In this document: one piece after another, positions 10,881-20,269 of the stretch
How positions within the stretch are numbered: the first letter of the stretch is position 1
Layout of the letters: each line of letters starts with the position of its first letter
Assembly: GCF_029960665.1 (NCBI RefSeq)
Contig: NZ_JASBRB010000012.1
Span: 1-64,000, forward strand
Origin: Pseudarthrobacter sp. AL07
GTDB taxonomy: Bacteria; Actinomycetota; Actinomycetes; Actinomycetales; Micrococcaceae
Direction: 5' to 3'
DNA length: 64,000 nucleotides
Made by a program: the position numbers and the translations under genes
The notes under the pieces: model-generated
The model's database searches: none
Seen by the model: the letters and a program-made list of their open reading frames with translations, nothing else
What the model was told of the DNA's origin: nothing

Positions 10881-11549
10881 CTAATCCGTGCTCTTACTTT
10901 GGTTGTAGCTGGTGGAGCGTTCCTGGCCGCTGAGTTCGGCGATTGCATCCATGATGCGGTCCGTCACCTGGCGGCGCGCCGGCAGCGAATGATCCGGGCC
11001 GGTCTTGTCAAAATACAGAGGCTCCCCCACCTTCATGGTGAAGTGATGCGGCCTGAAGCCCTTCTCACCGGCCGGCTGCAGATTTTCCGTCCCGATCAGG
11101 CCGACCGGGATCACGGGAACTCCGGTTGCCAGTGCAAGCCAACCCACACCGGTGCGGCCGCGGTAGAGAATACCGTCCCGCGACCGTGTGCCTTCCGGGT
11201 AAATGCCGATGCCCTTGCCGGACTCCAGGATGTCCAAGAGGGTTTTGAGCGCCTGGACGCTCGCCGCCTGCTCGCCACGCTCCACGGGGATGGAGCCCAC
11301 GGACTCGAAGAAGGATTTCATGACCTTTCCCTTCACGCCACCCGTGGTGAAATACTCGGCTTTGGCGAAGAAGGCCACCGGCCGAGGCATCAGTGCCTGG
11401 ACGATGACGCTGTCAAAGAAGGAGAGATGGTTCGGCGCCACAATGAAGGGCCCCTCTTTTGGGACATTTTCAAGGCCGACGACGGTGGGCCGGCAGGTGC
11501 CCGCCACGAGCCCGCGAAACGTCCAGCGGACCGCCTCAAACAGCGCCAT
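10881..11549 (-). CDS. 1-acyl-glycerol-3-phosphate acyltransferase family protein
   Basis: This PlsC-type acyltransferase would add an acyl chain to lysophosphatidic acid on the cytoplasmic face of the membrane. The 222-residue product has the catalytic NHLSFFD (H-x4-D) near residue 40 and the phosphate-binding YPEGTRS near residue 120, plus VPVIPVGLIG. I choose the ATG at 11549, five codons inside the longest frame, because a GAGGTG ribosome site lies 7 nt upstream. It overlaps the end of the HAD gene by 14 bp and is probably cotranscribed with it. Confidence 0.88.
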   Translation of the reverse strand: MALFEAVRWTFRGLVAGTCRPTVVGLENVPKEGPFIVAPNHLSFFDSVIVQALMPRPVAFFAKAEYFTTGGVKGKVMKSFFESVGSIPVERGEQAASVQALKTLLDILESGKGIGIYPEGTRSRDGILYRGRTGVGWLALATGVPVIPVGLIGTENLQPAGEKGFRPHHFTMKVGEPLYFDKTGPDHSLPARRQVTDRIMDAIAELSGQERSTSYNQSKSTD

Positions 11550-12249
11550 CGTTGCGCACCTCACTCATCGCGGCAGTGTGGATGGCTTCGAGGCGCCCGA
11601 TGGCGGCGAGCATGCCCGCGGCGGTGTCCACCACGGTGACGGCCCCGGCTTTTTCGAGTTCGCCGTCGGGGGCGAATCCCCAGCCCACGCCGATGCAGTC
11701 AAGCCCGTTGGCGATGGCTCCCGCCACATCCTGGGCGCGGTCACCCACCATAACGGCATGCTGGGTGGACAGGTCGGTCAGTGCGGCGGCGATGATCTCT
11801 GCCTTGCCTACCGGACCGTCCGTTGAGAGTTCGTTGTCTGCCGAACCCCTGATGGACTGGAACAGCCCGGCGATGCCGTGGTGGCCCAGCACGATCTGGG
11901 CCAGCCCCTCGGGCTTCTGCGTGGCGACGGCCACCGGCCTGCCTTCCGCAGCAAAAGTCTCCAGCACTTCCTTGATCCCGGGGTACAGCCGGCTCTGGGC
12001 TATCCCCGTGGCCAGGTAGTACTGCCGGTACGTCCGGATGACCTCATCAAGCATCTCGGCCGGAACCTTGCAGACACTCTGGAGTGCGTCGCTTAGTTTC
12101 GGGCCGATCATCGACTGCAGGACGTCTTGGCCGGGAACCGGCAGACCTGCGGCGGCAAGGGCGGCTGCGATTCCGTCGGATATACCACCGGCCGGATCGA
12201 CAAGAGTGCCGTCCAGGTCAAAGATCACGGGCACTGTTGTTTGAGTCAC
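11536..12249 (-). CDS. HAD-superfamily phosphatase, phosphoglycolate phosphatase-like
   Basis: This 237-residue haloacid-dehalogenase hydrolase has all four motifs: the nucleophile in IFDLDGTLVDP near residue 10, a serine/threonine in VAVATQKPEG near residue 107, the lysine in GPVGKAE near residue 145, and VGDRAQDVAGA near residue 168. The helical cap between motifs I and II resembles Gph/PGMase enzymes, but the substrate cannot be told from sequence. It overlaps the acyltransferase gene downstream. Confidence 0.85.
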   Translation of the reverse strand: MTQTTVPVIFDLDGTLVDPAGGISDGIAAALAAAGLPVPGQDVLQSMIGPKLSDALQSVCKVPAEMLDEVIRTYRQYYLATGIAQSRLYPGIKEVLETFAAEGRPVAVATQKPEGLAQIVLGHHGIAGLFQSIRGSADNELSTDGPVGKAEIIAAALTDLSTQHAVMVGDRAQDVAGAIANGLDCIGVGWGFAPDGELEKAGAVTVVDTAAGMLAAIGRLEAIHTAAMSEVRNDGAV

Positions 12250-12327
12250 CGGCCTAGTTTCTCACGACACCGAGCATGCCCGAAACTCGCATGCCCGACA
12301 CGGCATACGTCCTTGGACGCCAACCGC

Positions 12328-15255
12328 CTAGCTCAGTATTTCCGCGAGGAAGGATGCCGTGTGGCTCTTGGTGGATTTCGCCACCTGCTCGGGAGTGCCG
12401 GTGGCCACGATCTGCCCGCCGCCGGAACCGCCGTCCGGGCCAAGATCCACGATCCAGTCGGCGCTCTTGATGACATCCAGGTTGTGTTCGATGGTGATCA
12501 CCGTGTTGCCCTTGTCCACCAGTCCCTGCAGGACCATCAGGAGCTTGCGGATGTCCTCGAAGTGCAGGCCCGTGGTGGGCTCGTCGAGGACATAGACGCT
12601 GCGTCCGTTGGAGCGCTTCTGCAGTTCCGCGGCAAGCTTGACGCGCTGGGCTTCGCCGCCGGAGAGGGTGGTTGCCGGCTGTCCCAACCGGACATAGCCG
12701 AGGCCCACGTCCACGAGCGTGTTCAGGTGCCGGGCGATCGGCGAGAAGGCTGCGAAGAACTCCGCACCTTCTTCGATGGGCATGTTGAGCACATCCGCGA
12801 TGGTTTTGCCCTTGTAGTGCACTTCAAGGGTTTCCCGGTTGTACCGTGCGCCGTGGCACACCTCGCAGGGAACGTAGACGTCCGGCAGGAAGTTCATTTC
12901 GATCTTCAGTGTGCCGTCACCGGCGCAAGCTTCGCAGCGCCCGCCCTTGACGTTGAAGGAGAACCGGCCTGGCAGGTAGCCGCGGACTTTGGCCTCGGTG
13001 GTTTCGGCGAAGAGCTTTCGGATGTTGTCAAAGACACCGGTATACGTGGCGGGGTTCGACCGGGGGGTGCGCCCGATGGGGCTCTGGTCCACGTGCACCA
13101 CCTTGTCCAGGTGCTCCAGGCCCATGATGCTCTTGTGGCGTCCCGCTACCTGCTTGGCGCCGTTGAGCTTGTTGGCCAGCACTTTGTAGAGGATCTCGTT
13201 GACCAGCGTTGACTTGCCGGAGCCGCTGACGCCGGTCACGGCGGTGAACAGGCCCAGCGGGAAGGCCGCATCAACGTTGATCAGGTTGTTTTCACGGGCC
13301 CCAACGACCTTCAGCTCACGCTTTTTGTCGTATTTGCGCCGCTTCTTGGGGATGTCGATCTTCTTGCGTCCGGACAGGTAGTCGCCGGTCAGTGACTTGG
13401 TGTTGGACAGGAGGTCCTGGTACGAACCGGAGTGGACGACCTGTCCGCCGTGCTCGCCTGCGCCCGGTCCGATGTCAACGATCCAGTCCGCCACCTGGAT
13501 GGTGTCCTCGTCGTGTTCCACCACGATGAGCGTGTTTCCCATGTCCCGGAGCCGCGTCAGGGTGTCAATGAGCCGGCGGTTGTCGCGCTGGTGGAGGCCG
13601 ATGGAGGGCTCGTCCAGGACGTAAAGGACGCCCACCAGGCCGGAACCGATCTGGGTGGCGAGGCGGATCCGTTGCGCTTCGCCGCCGGACAAGGTGGCGG
13701 AGGGGCGCTCAAGGTTCAGGTATTCCAGCCCGACGTCGAGCAGGAAGGTCAGCCGGGCCTGGATTTCCTTAAGCACCTGGTGGGCGATCTGGGCTTCGCG
13801 GCCGGTCAGGACCAGGTTGTTCAGGAAGTCCGCGCACACCCGCATGGGCATGGCCGCTACATCTGCGATGGACTTGCCGTTGATCAGGACGGACAGCGAG
13901 GCGGGGTTGAGCCGGGCGCCATTGCACGCGGGGCACGCGATCTGCCGCATGTATTCTTCGTAGCGGTCGCGGGCCCACTCGGAGTCCGTCTCACCGTGCT
14001 TGCGGTGGACGTACTGGATGGCACCCTCGAAGCCGGTGCTGTATTTGCGTTCCCGTCCGAAGCGGTTCTTGTACTGGACAACCACCTTGTGGTCCTTGCC
14101 GTGCAGGACAGTCTGGCGGACGTCCTTGCCCAGCTTCTCCCAGGGTGTGTCCATGGAGAATCCAAGCTCATTTGCCAGCCCTTCGAGCAGGCGGTTCCAA
14201 TACTCAGTGGTCGCGGTGCCCAGTGACCACGGCGCGATGGCGCCCTCGGACAACGACAGCTCCGGGTTCGGAATAATCAGTTCTTCGTCAACCTCGAGCC
14301 GTGTACCGATGCCGCTGCACGCGGAACAGGCGCCGAAGGGATTGTTGAACGAGAAGGATCGCGGCTCGATTTCATCGATGGCCAGGGGGTGTTCGTTGGG
14401 GCAGGCGAGGTTCTCGGAAAATGCCCGCAGCCGTCCCGGAGCGTCTGCGTCCAGATCGACGAACTCGGCCAGGACCCGGCCTTCGGCCAGGCCAAGCGCC
14501 GTTTCAACGGAATCCGTGAGGCGCTGGCTGATGCCTTCCTTGACCACCAGGCGGTCCACCACCACTTCAATGGTGTGCTTGAACTGCTTGCCGAGTTTGG
14601 GGGGCTCGCTCAGCTGGATCAGCTCGCCGTCCACCCGGGCACGCGAATAGCCCTTGGCGGTCAGTTCCTTGAAGAGGTCCACGAACTCGCCCTTGCGCCC
14701 CCGCACCACCGGCGCCAGGACCTGGAATCGTGTGCCCTCCTCAAGCTCAAGCAGCTGGTCCACGATCTGCTGCGGCGTCTGCCGGGCCACAACCTCGCCA
14801 CAAACGGGGCAATGCGGCCGCCCCACGCGTGCCCACAGCAAACGCATGTAGTCATAAATTTCAGTGATGGTGCCAACCGTGGAGCGGGGGTTCTTACTGG
14901 TGGACTTCTGGTCAATCGATACCGCAGGCGAGAGGCCTTCGATGAAATCGACATCCGGTTTGTCCACCTGGCCGAGGAACTGGCGGGCATAGGCCGACAG
15001 GGACTCAACGTAGCGCCGCTGGCCCTCGGCAAAGATAGTGTCGAATGCCAGCGATGACTTCCCGGAGCCGGATAGCCCGGTGAAAACGATCATGGCATCA
15101 CGGGGCAGATCCAGGTCCACATTGCGCAGGTTATGCTCCCGCGCGCCCTTAACCACAAGGCGGGAGAGGTCTGGCCGGGCAGGCATGGCTGGGGCCCGGG
15201 GAACGGCGACGGGGACGGATTCGACTGCTGTTTCTTCAGCTACGGCTTTAGGCAC
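12328..15255 (-). CDS. uvrA: Excinuclease ABC subunit A
   Basis: UvrA is the damage-sensing ABC ATPase of nucleotide excision repair. The 975-residue product has two ATPase modules: Walker [11 protein letters not shown] near residue 60 and [10 protein letters not shown] near residue 675, each with an LSGGEAQR signature. Zinc-finger cysteines lie in CPVCGE, CPACNG and the CEACAGDGT...CEVCHG pair. The start is GTG at 15255; an in-frame ATG 23 codons later ([10 protein letters not shown]) is an alternative because the first 25 residues are low complexity. A LexA-like box lies 14 bp upstream. Confidence 0.97.
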   Translation of the reverse strand: MPKAVAEETAVESVPVAVPRAPAMPARPDLSRLVVKGAREHNLRNVDLDLPRDAMIVFTGLSGSGKSSLAFDTIFAEGQRRYVESLSAYARQFLGQVDKPDVDFIEGLSPAVSIDQKSTSKNPRSTVGTITEIYDYMRLLWARVGRPHCPVCGEVVARQTPQQIVDQLLELEEGTRFQVLAPVVRGRKGEFVDLFKELTAKGYSRARVDGELIQLSEPPKLGKQFKHTIEVVVDRLVVKEGISQRLTDSVETALGLAEGRVLAEFVDLDADAPGRLRAFSENLACPNEHPLAIDEIEPRSFSFNNPFGACSACSGIGTRLEVDEELIIPNPELSLSEGAIAPWSLGTATTEYWNRLLEGLANELGFSMDTPWEKLGKDVRQTVLHGKDHKVVVQYKNRFGRERKYSTGFEGAIQYVHRKHGETDSEWARDRYEEYMRQIACPACNGARLNPASLSVLINGKSIADVAAMPMRVCADFLNNLVLTGREAQIAHQVLKEIQARLTFLLDVGLEYLNLERPSATLSGGEAQRIRLATQIGSGLVGVLYVLDEPSIGLHQRDNRRLIDTLTRLRDMGNTLIVVEHDEDTIQVADWIVDIGPGAGEHGGQVVHSGSYQDLLSNTKSLTGDYLSGRKKIDIPKKRRKYDKKRELKVVGARENNLINVDAAFPLGLFTAVTGVSGSGKSTLVNEILYKVLANKLNGAKQVAGRHKSIMGLEHLDKVVHVDQSPIGRTPRSNPATYTGVFDNIRKLFAETTEAKVRGYLPGRFSFNVKGGRCEACAGDGTLKIEMNFLPDVYVPCEVCHGARYNRETLEVHYKGKTIADVLNMPIEEGAEFFAAFSPIARHLNTLVDVGLGYVRLGQPATTLSGGEAQRVKLAAELQKRSNGRSVYVLDEPTTGLHFEDIRKLLMVLQGLVDKGNTVITIEHNLDVIKSADWIVDLGPDGGSGGGQIVATGTPEQVAKSTKSHTASFLAEILS

Positions 15256-15268
15256 CCACTAATGCTAA

Positions 15269-15284
15269 TCGAAAACTTCTTCGA
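15269..15284 (-). promoter_or_regulatory. LexA (SOS) box candidate upstream of uvrA
   Basis: On the minus strand the site reads TCGAAG-AAGT-TTTCGA, which matches 10 of 12 defined positions of the actinobacterial SOS consensus TCGAAC-N4-GTTCGA. It is 14 bp before the uvrA GTG. uvrA is a standard LexA target in this phylum. Confidence 0.6.
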
Positions 15285-15302
15285 ATATCCATGCGGGCCC
15301 GG

Positions 15303-15683
15303 CTAGTCGGCGTCGTAGGCTGCTGCCAGTAGCTTGACTGCTTCGGCAAAGGTGGCACCTTGGGCCTTTGCCACCGATGCATAGGAGTTGGCGGCAAGGG
15401 ACAGCGCATCCTCCCGCTCATCACGCGCGCACACCAGGGTGCCGTTCCTGCCCTTCGTGGCCACCACACCGGCTGCCTCCAGCTCCTTGTACGCCCGTGC
15501 AACGGTGTGGGGCGCGACGTCGAGCAACCCCGCCAACGTACGCACCGCCGGCAGCTTGGTTCCCGGCGGAAGGGCGCCACCGTCCGCCAGACGGATTACG
15601 TGCAGGCGCAGCTGTTCAAACAGTGGCACCGTGCTCGACTGACTGGGCTTCCAAGTGCCGGGGAACGGACCTCCTGAGGTCAT
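15303..15683 (-). CDS. GntR-family regulator, YtrA type
   Basis: This 126-residue repressor has an N-terminal winged helix-turn-helix of the GntR class (VPLFEQLRLHVIRL, then LPPGTKLPAVRTLAGLLDVAPHT over about residues 20-65) and only a short helical C-terminus, which is the YtrA subgroup. YtrA proteins usually repress the ABC transporter operon they sit in. Its start overlaps the stop of the preceding ABC gene by 4 bp, so it is the third gene of that operon and probably its autoregulator. The ligand is unknown. Confidence 0.88.
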   Translation of the reverse strand: MTSGGPFPGTWKPSQSSTVPLFEQLRLHVIRLADGGALPPGTKLPAVRTLAGLLDVAPHTVARAYKELEAAGVVATKGRNGTLVCARDEREDALSLAANSYASVAKAQGATFAEAVKLLAAAYDAD

Positions 15684-17494
15684 CGTCCGGCCTCCAACGT
15701 GCCGGTGCGGCCCGCACGCCCGGCGAACTGCGCGTTGTATAGCCGTGCATAGCGGCCGTTGGCTGCCAGGAGGCTTCGATGGGTTCCCTGTTCTGCGATG
15801 CGTCCGTGTTCCATGACCAGAATTAGATCAGCGTCCCGGACAGTGGACAAACGGTGGGCGATAACAAAGCTTATTCTTCCGCGGCGCAGCCTCTGAGTTG
15901 CCTGGCGGATCAGGGCCTCCGTACGGGAATCCACCGAACTGGTTGCCTCGTCCAGGACCAGCACAGCGCGGTCCGCCAACTGCGCCCGGGCGATGGAGAT
16001 CAGCTGGCGCTGCCCCTGGCTGAGCGGCTCTCCGCCGTTGCCCAGCACCGTGTCGTATCCGGCGGGCAGCGATCTGATGAGGTGGTCCACATGGCTCGCC
16101 TCTGCCGCCGCGGTGACCTCGGCATCTGTGGCCCCAGGCCGGCCGTATTCGATGTTCTCCTTGATGGTGCCGGAAAACAGCCACGCATCCTGGAGCACCA
16201 CCCCAAAACCTTCACGCAGGACGTCCCTCGGAATATCAGCGATGTTGGTACCGCCGATGGTGATGCTGCCGGCGTCGACCTCATAGAACCGCTGGAGGAG
16301 ATTAACAACGGTGGTCTTGCCGGCGCCCGTATGGCCGACAATTGCCACAGTCCGGCCCGGTTCCACCGTGAACGAGAGACCACGGACCACCGGGTCAGCC
16401 CGGACATAGCCGAACGTGACATCGCTGAACACAATCCGACCGCCCTGACCGGCTTTGCGGCCATCGCCTTCACTCTCAGCAGGTAGCTCCTCAGAATCGA
16501 GCAGGTCGAACACGCGGCGCGCCGATGCCACGCAGGACTGGATGACGTTGAGCATGCCGCCGATCTGGCCCACAGGTTGGGTAAAAAGCCGACTGAACTG
16601 GATGAACGCCTGGATCCCGCCGATGGTCATGGCCCCCGTGGTGACCTGGAGCGCCCCCACCACCGCCACGGCAATATAATTCACATTGGCAATGAGGACC
16701 ATCAACGGCTGTACCAGGCCCGATGAATATTGGGCACGTGCCGATGCCTGGGCAAGGCGATCATTGCTTTCCTTAAAGGCTGCAGCCGCCTGGTCCTGGT
16801 ACCCGAAGGCCTTGATGACCTCATGCCCGGTGACAAACTCCTCCACGTGGGCGTTCAAGGCACCCGTTTCGGTCCACTGAAGGGCAAAATGTGCTTGGGA
16901 TTTCCGGGCCACCAGAACGGTGATTAGGGTGGACAGTGGCACTGAAACAATAGCGATCAGTGCCAGGAGCGGAGAGATCCACAGCATCATGGCCAGGGCA
17001 CCGCACAGCATCAGAATGGACATAATCAGCTGCGTGAGGACCTGGCTAAGCGCTTGCGAAATATTGTCGATGTCGTTGGTGACGCGGCTCAGGACGTCTC
17101 CCCTGGACTGCGTCTGGAAGTACGTGGAAGGAAGCCGGTGCAGCTTGGCCTGGACGGATGCCCGGAGGCCAAACATCAGGCCGTGTACCGCGTTGGCTGT
17201 CAACGCTCCCTGGATCCAGTTGAACAGGGAAGCTCCGACGTACATCGCGGCAACGGCGGCCAGCAGGATTCCCAGCCGCTGCCCGTCGAGCACTCCGCTG
17301 TAGACCCCATCCACCACCACATCGGTGGCATCACCGAGGTAGTTCGGCGCCGCGACGTTGAGGACAACAAAAGCGCAGGTGGCCGCAACGGCGCCCAGCA
17401 TCCGGCCCCGCGACGGGCGCAGCAATGCAAGGACACGTCGTGCTGTGGGCCAGAAGCCGTTGGACGCCGCCCCGGTGCCGGGTACAGCCGTCAT
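15680..17494 (-). CDS. ABC exporter half, multidrug type, canonical ATPase
   Basis: This 604-residue half-transporter has six membrane helices (about residues 20-320) and a nucleotide-binding domain. Walker A is GHTGAGKTTV near 395, Walker B LVLDEATSSVD keeps the catalytic glutamate, and the switch histidine is present in FVIAHRLSTV. The signature is LSQGQ instead of LSGGQ. With its partner gene upstream it should form a heterodimer with one working and one degenerate ATP site. It overlaps both neighbours by 4 bp. Confidence 0.92.
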   Translation of the reverse strand: MTAVPGTGAASNGFWPTARRVLALLRPSRGRMLGAVAATCAFVVLNVAAPNYLGDATDVVVDGVYSGVLDGQRLGILLAAVAAMYVGASLFNWIQGALTANAVHGLMFGLRASVQAKLHRLPSTYFQTQSRGDVLSRVTNDIDNISQALSQVLTQLIMSILMLCGALAMMLWISPLLALIAIVSVPLSTLITVLVARKSQAHFALQWTETGALNAHVEEFVTGHEVIKAFGYQDQAAAAFKESNDRLAQASARAQYSSGLVQPLMVLIANVNYIAVAVVGALQVTTGAMTIGGIQAFIQFSRLFTQPVGQIGGMLNVIQSCVASARRVFDLLDSEELPAESEGDGRKAGQGGRIVFSDVTFGYVRADPVVRGLSFTVEPGRTVAIVGHTGAGKTTVVNLLQRFYEVDAGSITIGGTNIADIPRDVLREGFGVVLQDAWLFSGTIKENIEYGRPGATDAEVTAAAEASHVDHLIRSLPAGYDTVLGNGGEPLSQGQRQLISIARAQLADRAVLVLDEATSSVDSRTEALIRQATQRLRRGRISFVIAHRLSTVRDADLILVMEHGRIAEQGTHRSLLAANGRYARLYNAQFAGRAGRTGTLEAGR

Positions 17495-19236
17495 GGCGCG
17501 CTGTCCAGTGCCAGTTGGGACCCGGCGATTTCCCGGTAGGTGGCAGATGTCTCCAGCAACTGCAGGTGCGTCCCCTCTGCGACCAACCGGCCGTCGTCGA
17601 GTACCAGGATCTGGCCGGCGCCGGCAACGGTGGAGATCCGCTCCGCCACGACAATGACCACTGCGCCGCGAAGTGCCAACTCCAGGGCATCCCGCACTCG
17701 GGCCTCGGTGGCAAAGTCCAGCGCGGAAAAGCTGTCGTCAAACAGATAGACGGGAACTCTCCGCAGGAGGGCACGTGCAATGCAGAGGCGCTGCCGCTGG
17801 CCGCCCGAGAGGGTGGTTCCCCCCTGCCCGACCTCTGTGTCCATACCCAGCGGCAGCGCACGGACGAAGCTGGCCGCCTGGGCTGTCTCCATGGCTTCCC
17901 ACAGCTGGCCGTCGGATGCCTGCGGAGCTGCGACGCGCAGGTTATCGGCGATAGTTCCGGAGAAAAGATGCGACCTTTGCGGCACAACCGCCATGGTCCG
18001 GCGGAGGACATCCAAGGGCATGGAACAGATGTTCCGGCCGCCGATGCTGACAGTTCCGGCCGTGGAGTCCACGAAACGGGGCACCAGGCTCAAGAGTGTC
18101 GATTTTCCGCTGCCCGTGGAGCCGACGATTGCAACGATGGTTCCTGGCCGGGCTGTGAAGCTGATGTCTTCAAGTACTGGATTTTCGGCGCCGGGGTAGG
18201 AGAAACTCACGTTCCTGAAGGTGACGCTGCCGCCCTCCAGTGGGCTCCCATGGCCGGTCCCACGGAACATCTGATGGTCCTGGACTGATGGTTTTGCGTT
18301 GAGCACGGCACCCAGCCGCTCTGCGCAGGCGGCGGCCCTCGGAGCCGTCATAAACACGTACATGGCCATCATGATTGCCAGCAGGATCTGCAGGATGTAG
18401 GCGATGAAGGCCGTGAGGGCGCCGATGTTCATCCCGCCGTCGTAAACCCGATGGCCACCGAACCACACCACGGCCACCGATGACAGGTTGACCACAATCA
18501 TGATCAGCGGCAGCATGCCGGCAACGAGCAGCGACGACTGAAGGTTGTTGCCGGTTAGGCTGCTGTTGGTCTTCGCAAACCGTCGTGTTTCGTGTCCCTG
18601 CCGGACGAAGGAACGGATCACATTTGCGCCGATGATCAGCTCGCGAAGGAGTTCACCCGTCCGGTCCAGGAGCTCCTGGCCCTGCCGGTAAAGGGGCACC
18701 AGGCGCCGGACGATGAGATACATGATCAGCAGCAGGATGGGCATGATGGCGATTACGACGCTTGAAAGCACTATGTCCTGCTGCCATGCCAGCAGGACGC
18801 CCCCAGCCGCCATAACCGGCGCCGCCACCAGCGTGGTGAAAACCAGGACGGCGAACGACTGGATCTGCTGGGTGTCGTTGGTGGCCCTGGTGACGAGGCT
18901 TTGTGTGCCGAAGGCCGCCACCTCCTGGGAAGAGAGGGACTGGATCCTGCTGAAGACCTCGGCGCGCAGCTGGTGCCCGATCTTCATGGCCACCACTGCC
19001 CCGAAGTAGCCCGCGGCGATGGCCGCCGACGCCTGGACCGCAGCTATCAGGACCATGACAGTGCCCAGGCGGAAGATTTCCGGGGTGTTCCCGGCCACGA
19101 TGCCGTCGTCGATGATGGCGGCATTAACGGTGGGCAGGAGAAGGTTGCCTGCGGTCTGGACGAGCTGGAGAGCAGCGATCGCGGCCACGGCACCCTTATG
19201 GCCAGCCAGAAGCCGGGCCATTAAGCCGAAAAGCAT
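17491..19236 (-). CDS. ABC exporter half, multidrug type, degenerate ATPase
   Basis: This half-transporter (581 residues from the chosen start) has six membrane helices and a nucleotide-binding domain with Walker A GSTGSGKSTL and a normal LSGGQRQR signature. Walker B ends LFDDSFSALD, with aspartate in place of the catalytic glutamate, and the switch histidine is replaced by glutamate (VVAERISTV). This pairing matches heterodimeric exporters of the TM287/288 and LmrCD type. I prefer the ATG at 19236 because GGAGG lies 4 nt upstream; an in-frame ATG at 19290 adds a proline-rich 18-residue extension. On the minus strand a TACAAT element at 19311-19316 could be the -10 box. Confidence 0.9.
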   Translation of the reverse strand: MLFGLMARLLAGHKGAVAAIAALQLVQTAGNLLLPTVNAAIIDDGIVAGNTPEIFRLGTVMVLIAAVQASAAIAAGYFGAVVAMKIGHQLRAEVFSRIQSLSSQEVAAFGTQSLVTRATNDTQQIQSFAVLVFTTLVAAPVMAAGGVLLAWQQDIVLSSVVIAIMPILLLIMYLIVRRLVPLYRQGQELLDRTGELLRELIIGANVIRSFVRQGHETRRFAKTNSSLTGNNLQSSLLVAGMLPLIMIVVNLSSVAVVWFGGHRVYDGGMNIGALTAFIAYILQILLAIMMAMYVFMTAPRAAACAERLGAVLNAKPSVQDHQMFRGTGHGSPLEGGSVTFRNVSFSYPGAENPVLEDISFTARPGTIVAIVGSTGSGKSTLLSLVPRFVDSTAGTVSIGGRNICSMPLDVLRRTMAVVPQRSHLFSGTIADNLRVAAPQASDGQLWEAMETAQAASFVRALPLGMDTEVGQGGTTLSGGQRQRLCIARALLRRVPVYLFDDSFSALDFATEARVRDALELALRGAVVIVVAERISTVAGAGQILVLDDGRLVAEGTHLQLLETSATYREIAGSQLALDSAP

Positions 19237-19386
19237 CGCACCTCCAGGACGGGATTTGGGAGGCTGGTCAGGGTCCGGCCGTTGTGCCATCCCCAGGAGC
19301 CGCTTTCGTCATTGTAACCAGCATCACATTCTCTTCTTGGTCACAGGGCATTGCCGACCATGTCGAGAACTTCAAACGAATGGAGT

Positions 19387-20184
19387 TTATGTGCTGGGCT
19401 GCTTTTGCGCTACGGCAAAGATCCTCCGGAAGGGAAACACCGTGCCGTGGACCGTTCCCAGGTACGCGGCACGCAGGGCCGCCGCAAACTCGGCTTCAAA
19501 GGCGAGGCTGTCCTCGGCTGAAAGGGCCGCCACGACCGGGCGCAACGCCGTGCCCCGAACCCAGTCCAGCACCGGGTCCACCCCTGTGAGGACCTGCAGG
19601 TACGTGGTTTCCCAAGCATCCGCCGTGCAGCCCGCGTCCAGCATGATGCGCAGGTAGTCTGTGGGCTCGCCCACGGAGTCCCCACCGCGAAGTACCCCGT
19701 CGAGCCGGGACGACCAGCGGGCCGAACCCGCGAGGTCCCGCATCAGGACATGGGACGGGGCGTTGAAATTTCCCGGCACCTGCATGGCGAACCAGGCACC
19801 GGGCTTGAGCGCCGCCAGCCAGCCCGCCAACATTTCCTGATGGCCCGGCACCCACTGAAGGGCGGCGTTGGTGACCACCACGTCGGTGTCAGCCGGGGGC
19901 GTCCAGGCCGCGATATCCGCCAGTCTGAAGCTGAGGCCCGCATGGCGGGCTGCCTGCGCGGCAGCCTTGTCCAGCATCTCCCCGGACGAATCGAGCCCCA
20001 CCACTTTCGCTTCCGGCCAGCGCCGGGCGAGGGTGGCCGTGAGGTTCCCTGGACCACAGCCCAGATCCACAACGCGCCGCGGACGGTCCGCCTGGATCCG
20101 CCCCGTCAGGTCGAAAAAGGGCCGGTCGCGGTAGTCGTCGAACTGGACGTACTTTACGGGGTCCCACTTCACAGTTACCTCCAT
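19387..20184 (-). CDS. tam: Trans-aconitate 2-methyltransferase
   Basis: This 265-residue class I SAM-dependent methyltransferase methylates trans-aconitate, a spontaneous by-product that inhibits the citric acid cycle. It opens with the family-specific KWDPVKYVQFDDYRDRPFFDL, then the SAM loop VVDLGCGPGNLTA near residue 40, GLDSSGEML near 62 and TNAALQWVPGH near 105. The length is normal. It is monocistronic and divergent from the helicase gene. Confidence 0.9.
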   Translation of the reverse strand: MEVTVKWDPVKYVQFDDYRDRPFFDLTGRIQADRPRRVVDLGCGPGNLTATLARRWPEAKVVGLDSSGEMLDKAAAQAARHAGLSFRLADIAAWTPPADTDVVVTNAALQWVPGHQEMLAGWLAALKPGAWFAMQVPGNFNAPSHVLMRDLAGSARWSSRLDGVLRGGDSVGEPTDYLRIMLDAGCTADAWETTYLQVLTGVDPVLDWVRGTALRPVVAALSAEDSLAFEAEFAAALRAAYLGTVHGTVFPFRRIFAVAQKQPST

Positions 20185-20269
20185 CGCCTGGTGCTCCAGG
20201 GCAGTCCCGCGAGCCTAACCCGGGCCCGCCCGGATATCAGGCACCGGCTGGGCACTAAGCTGGAAATCA

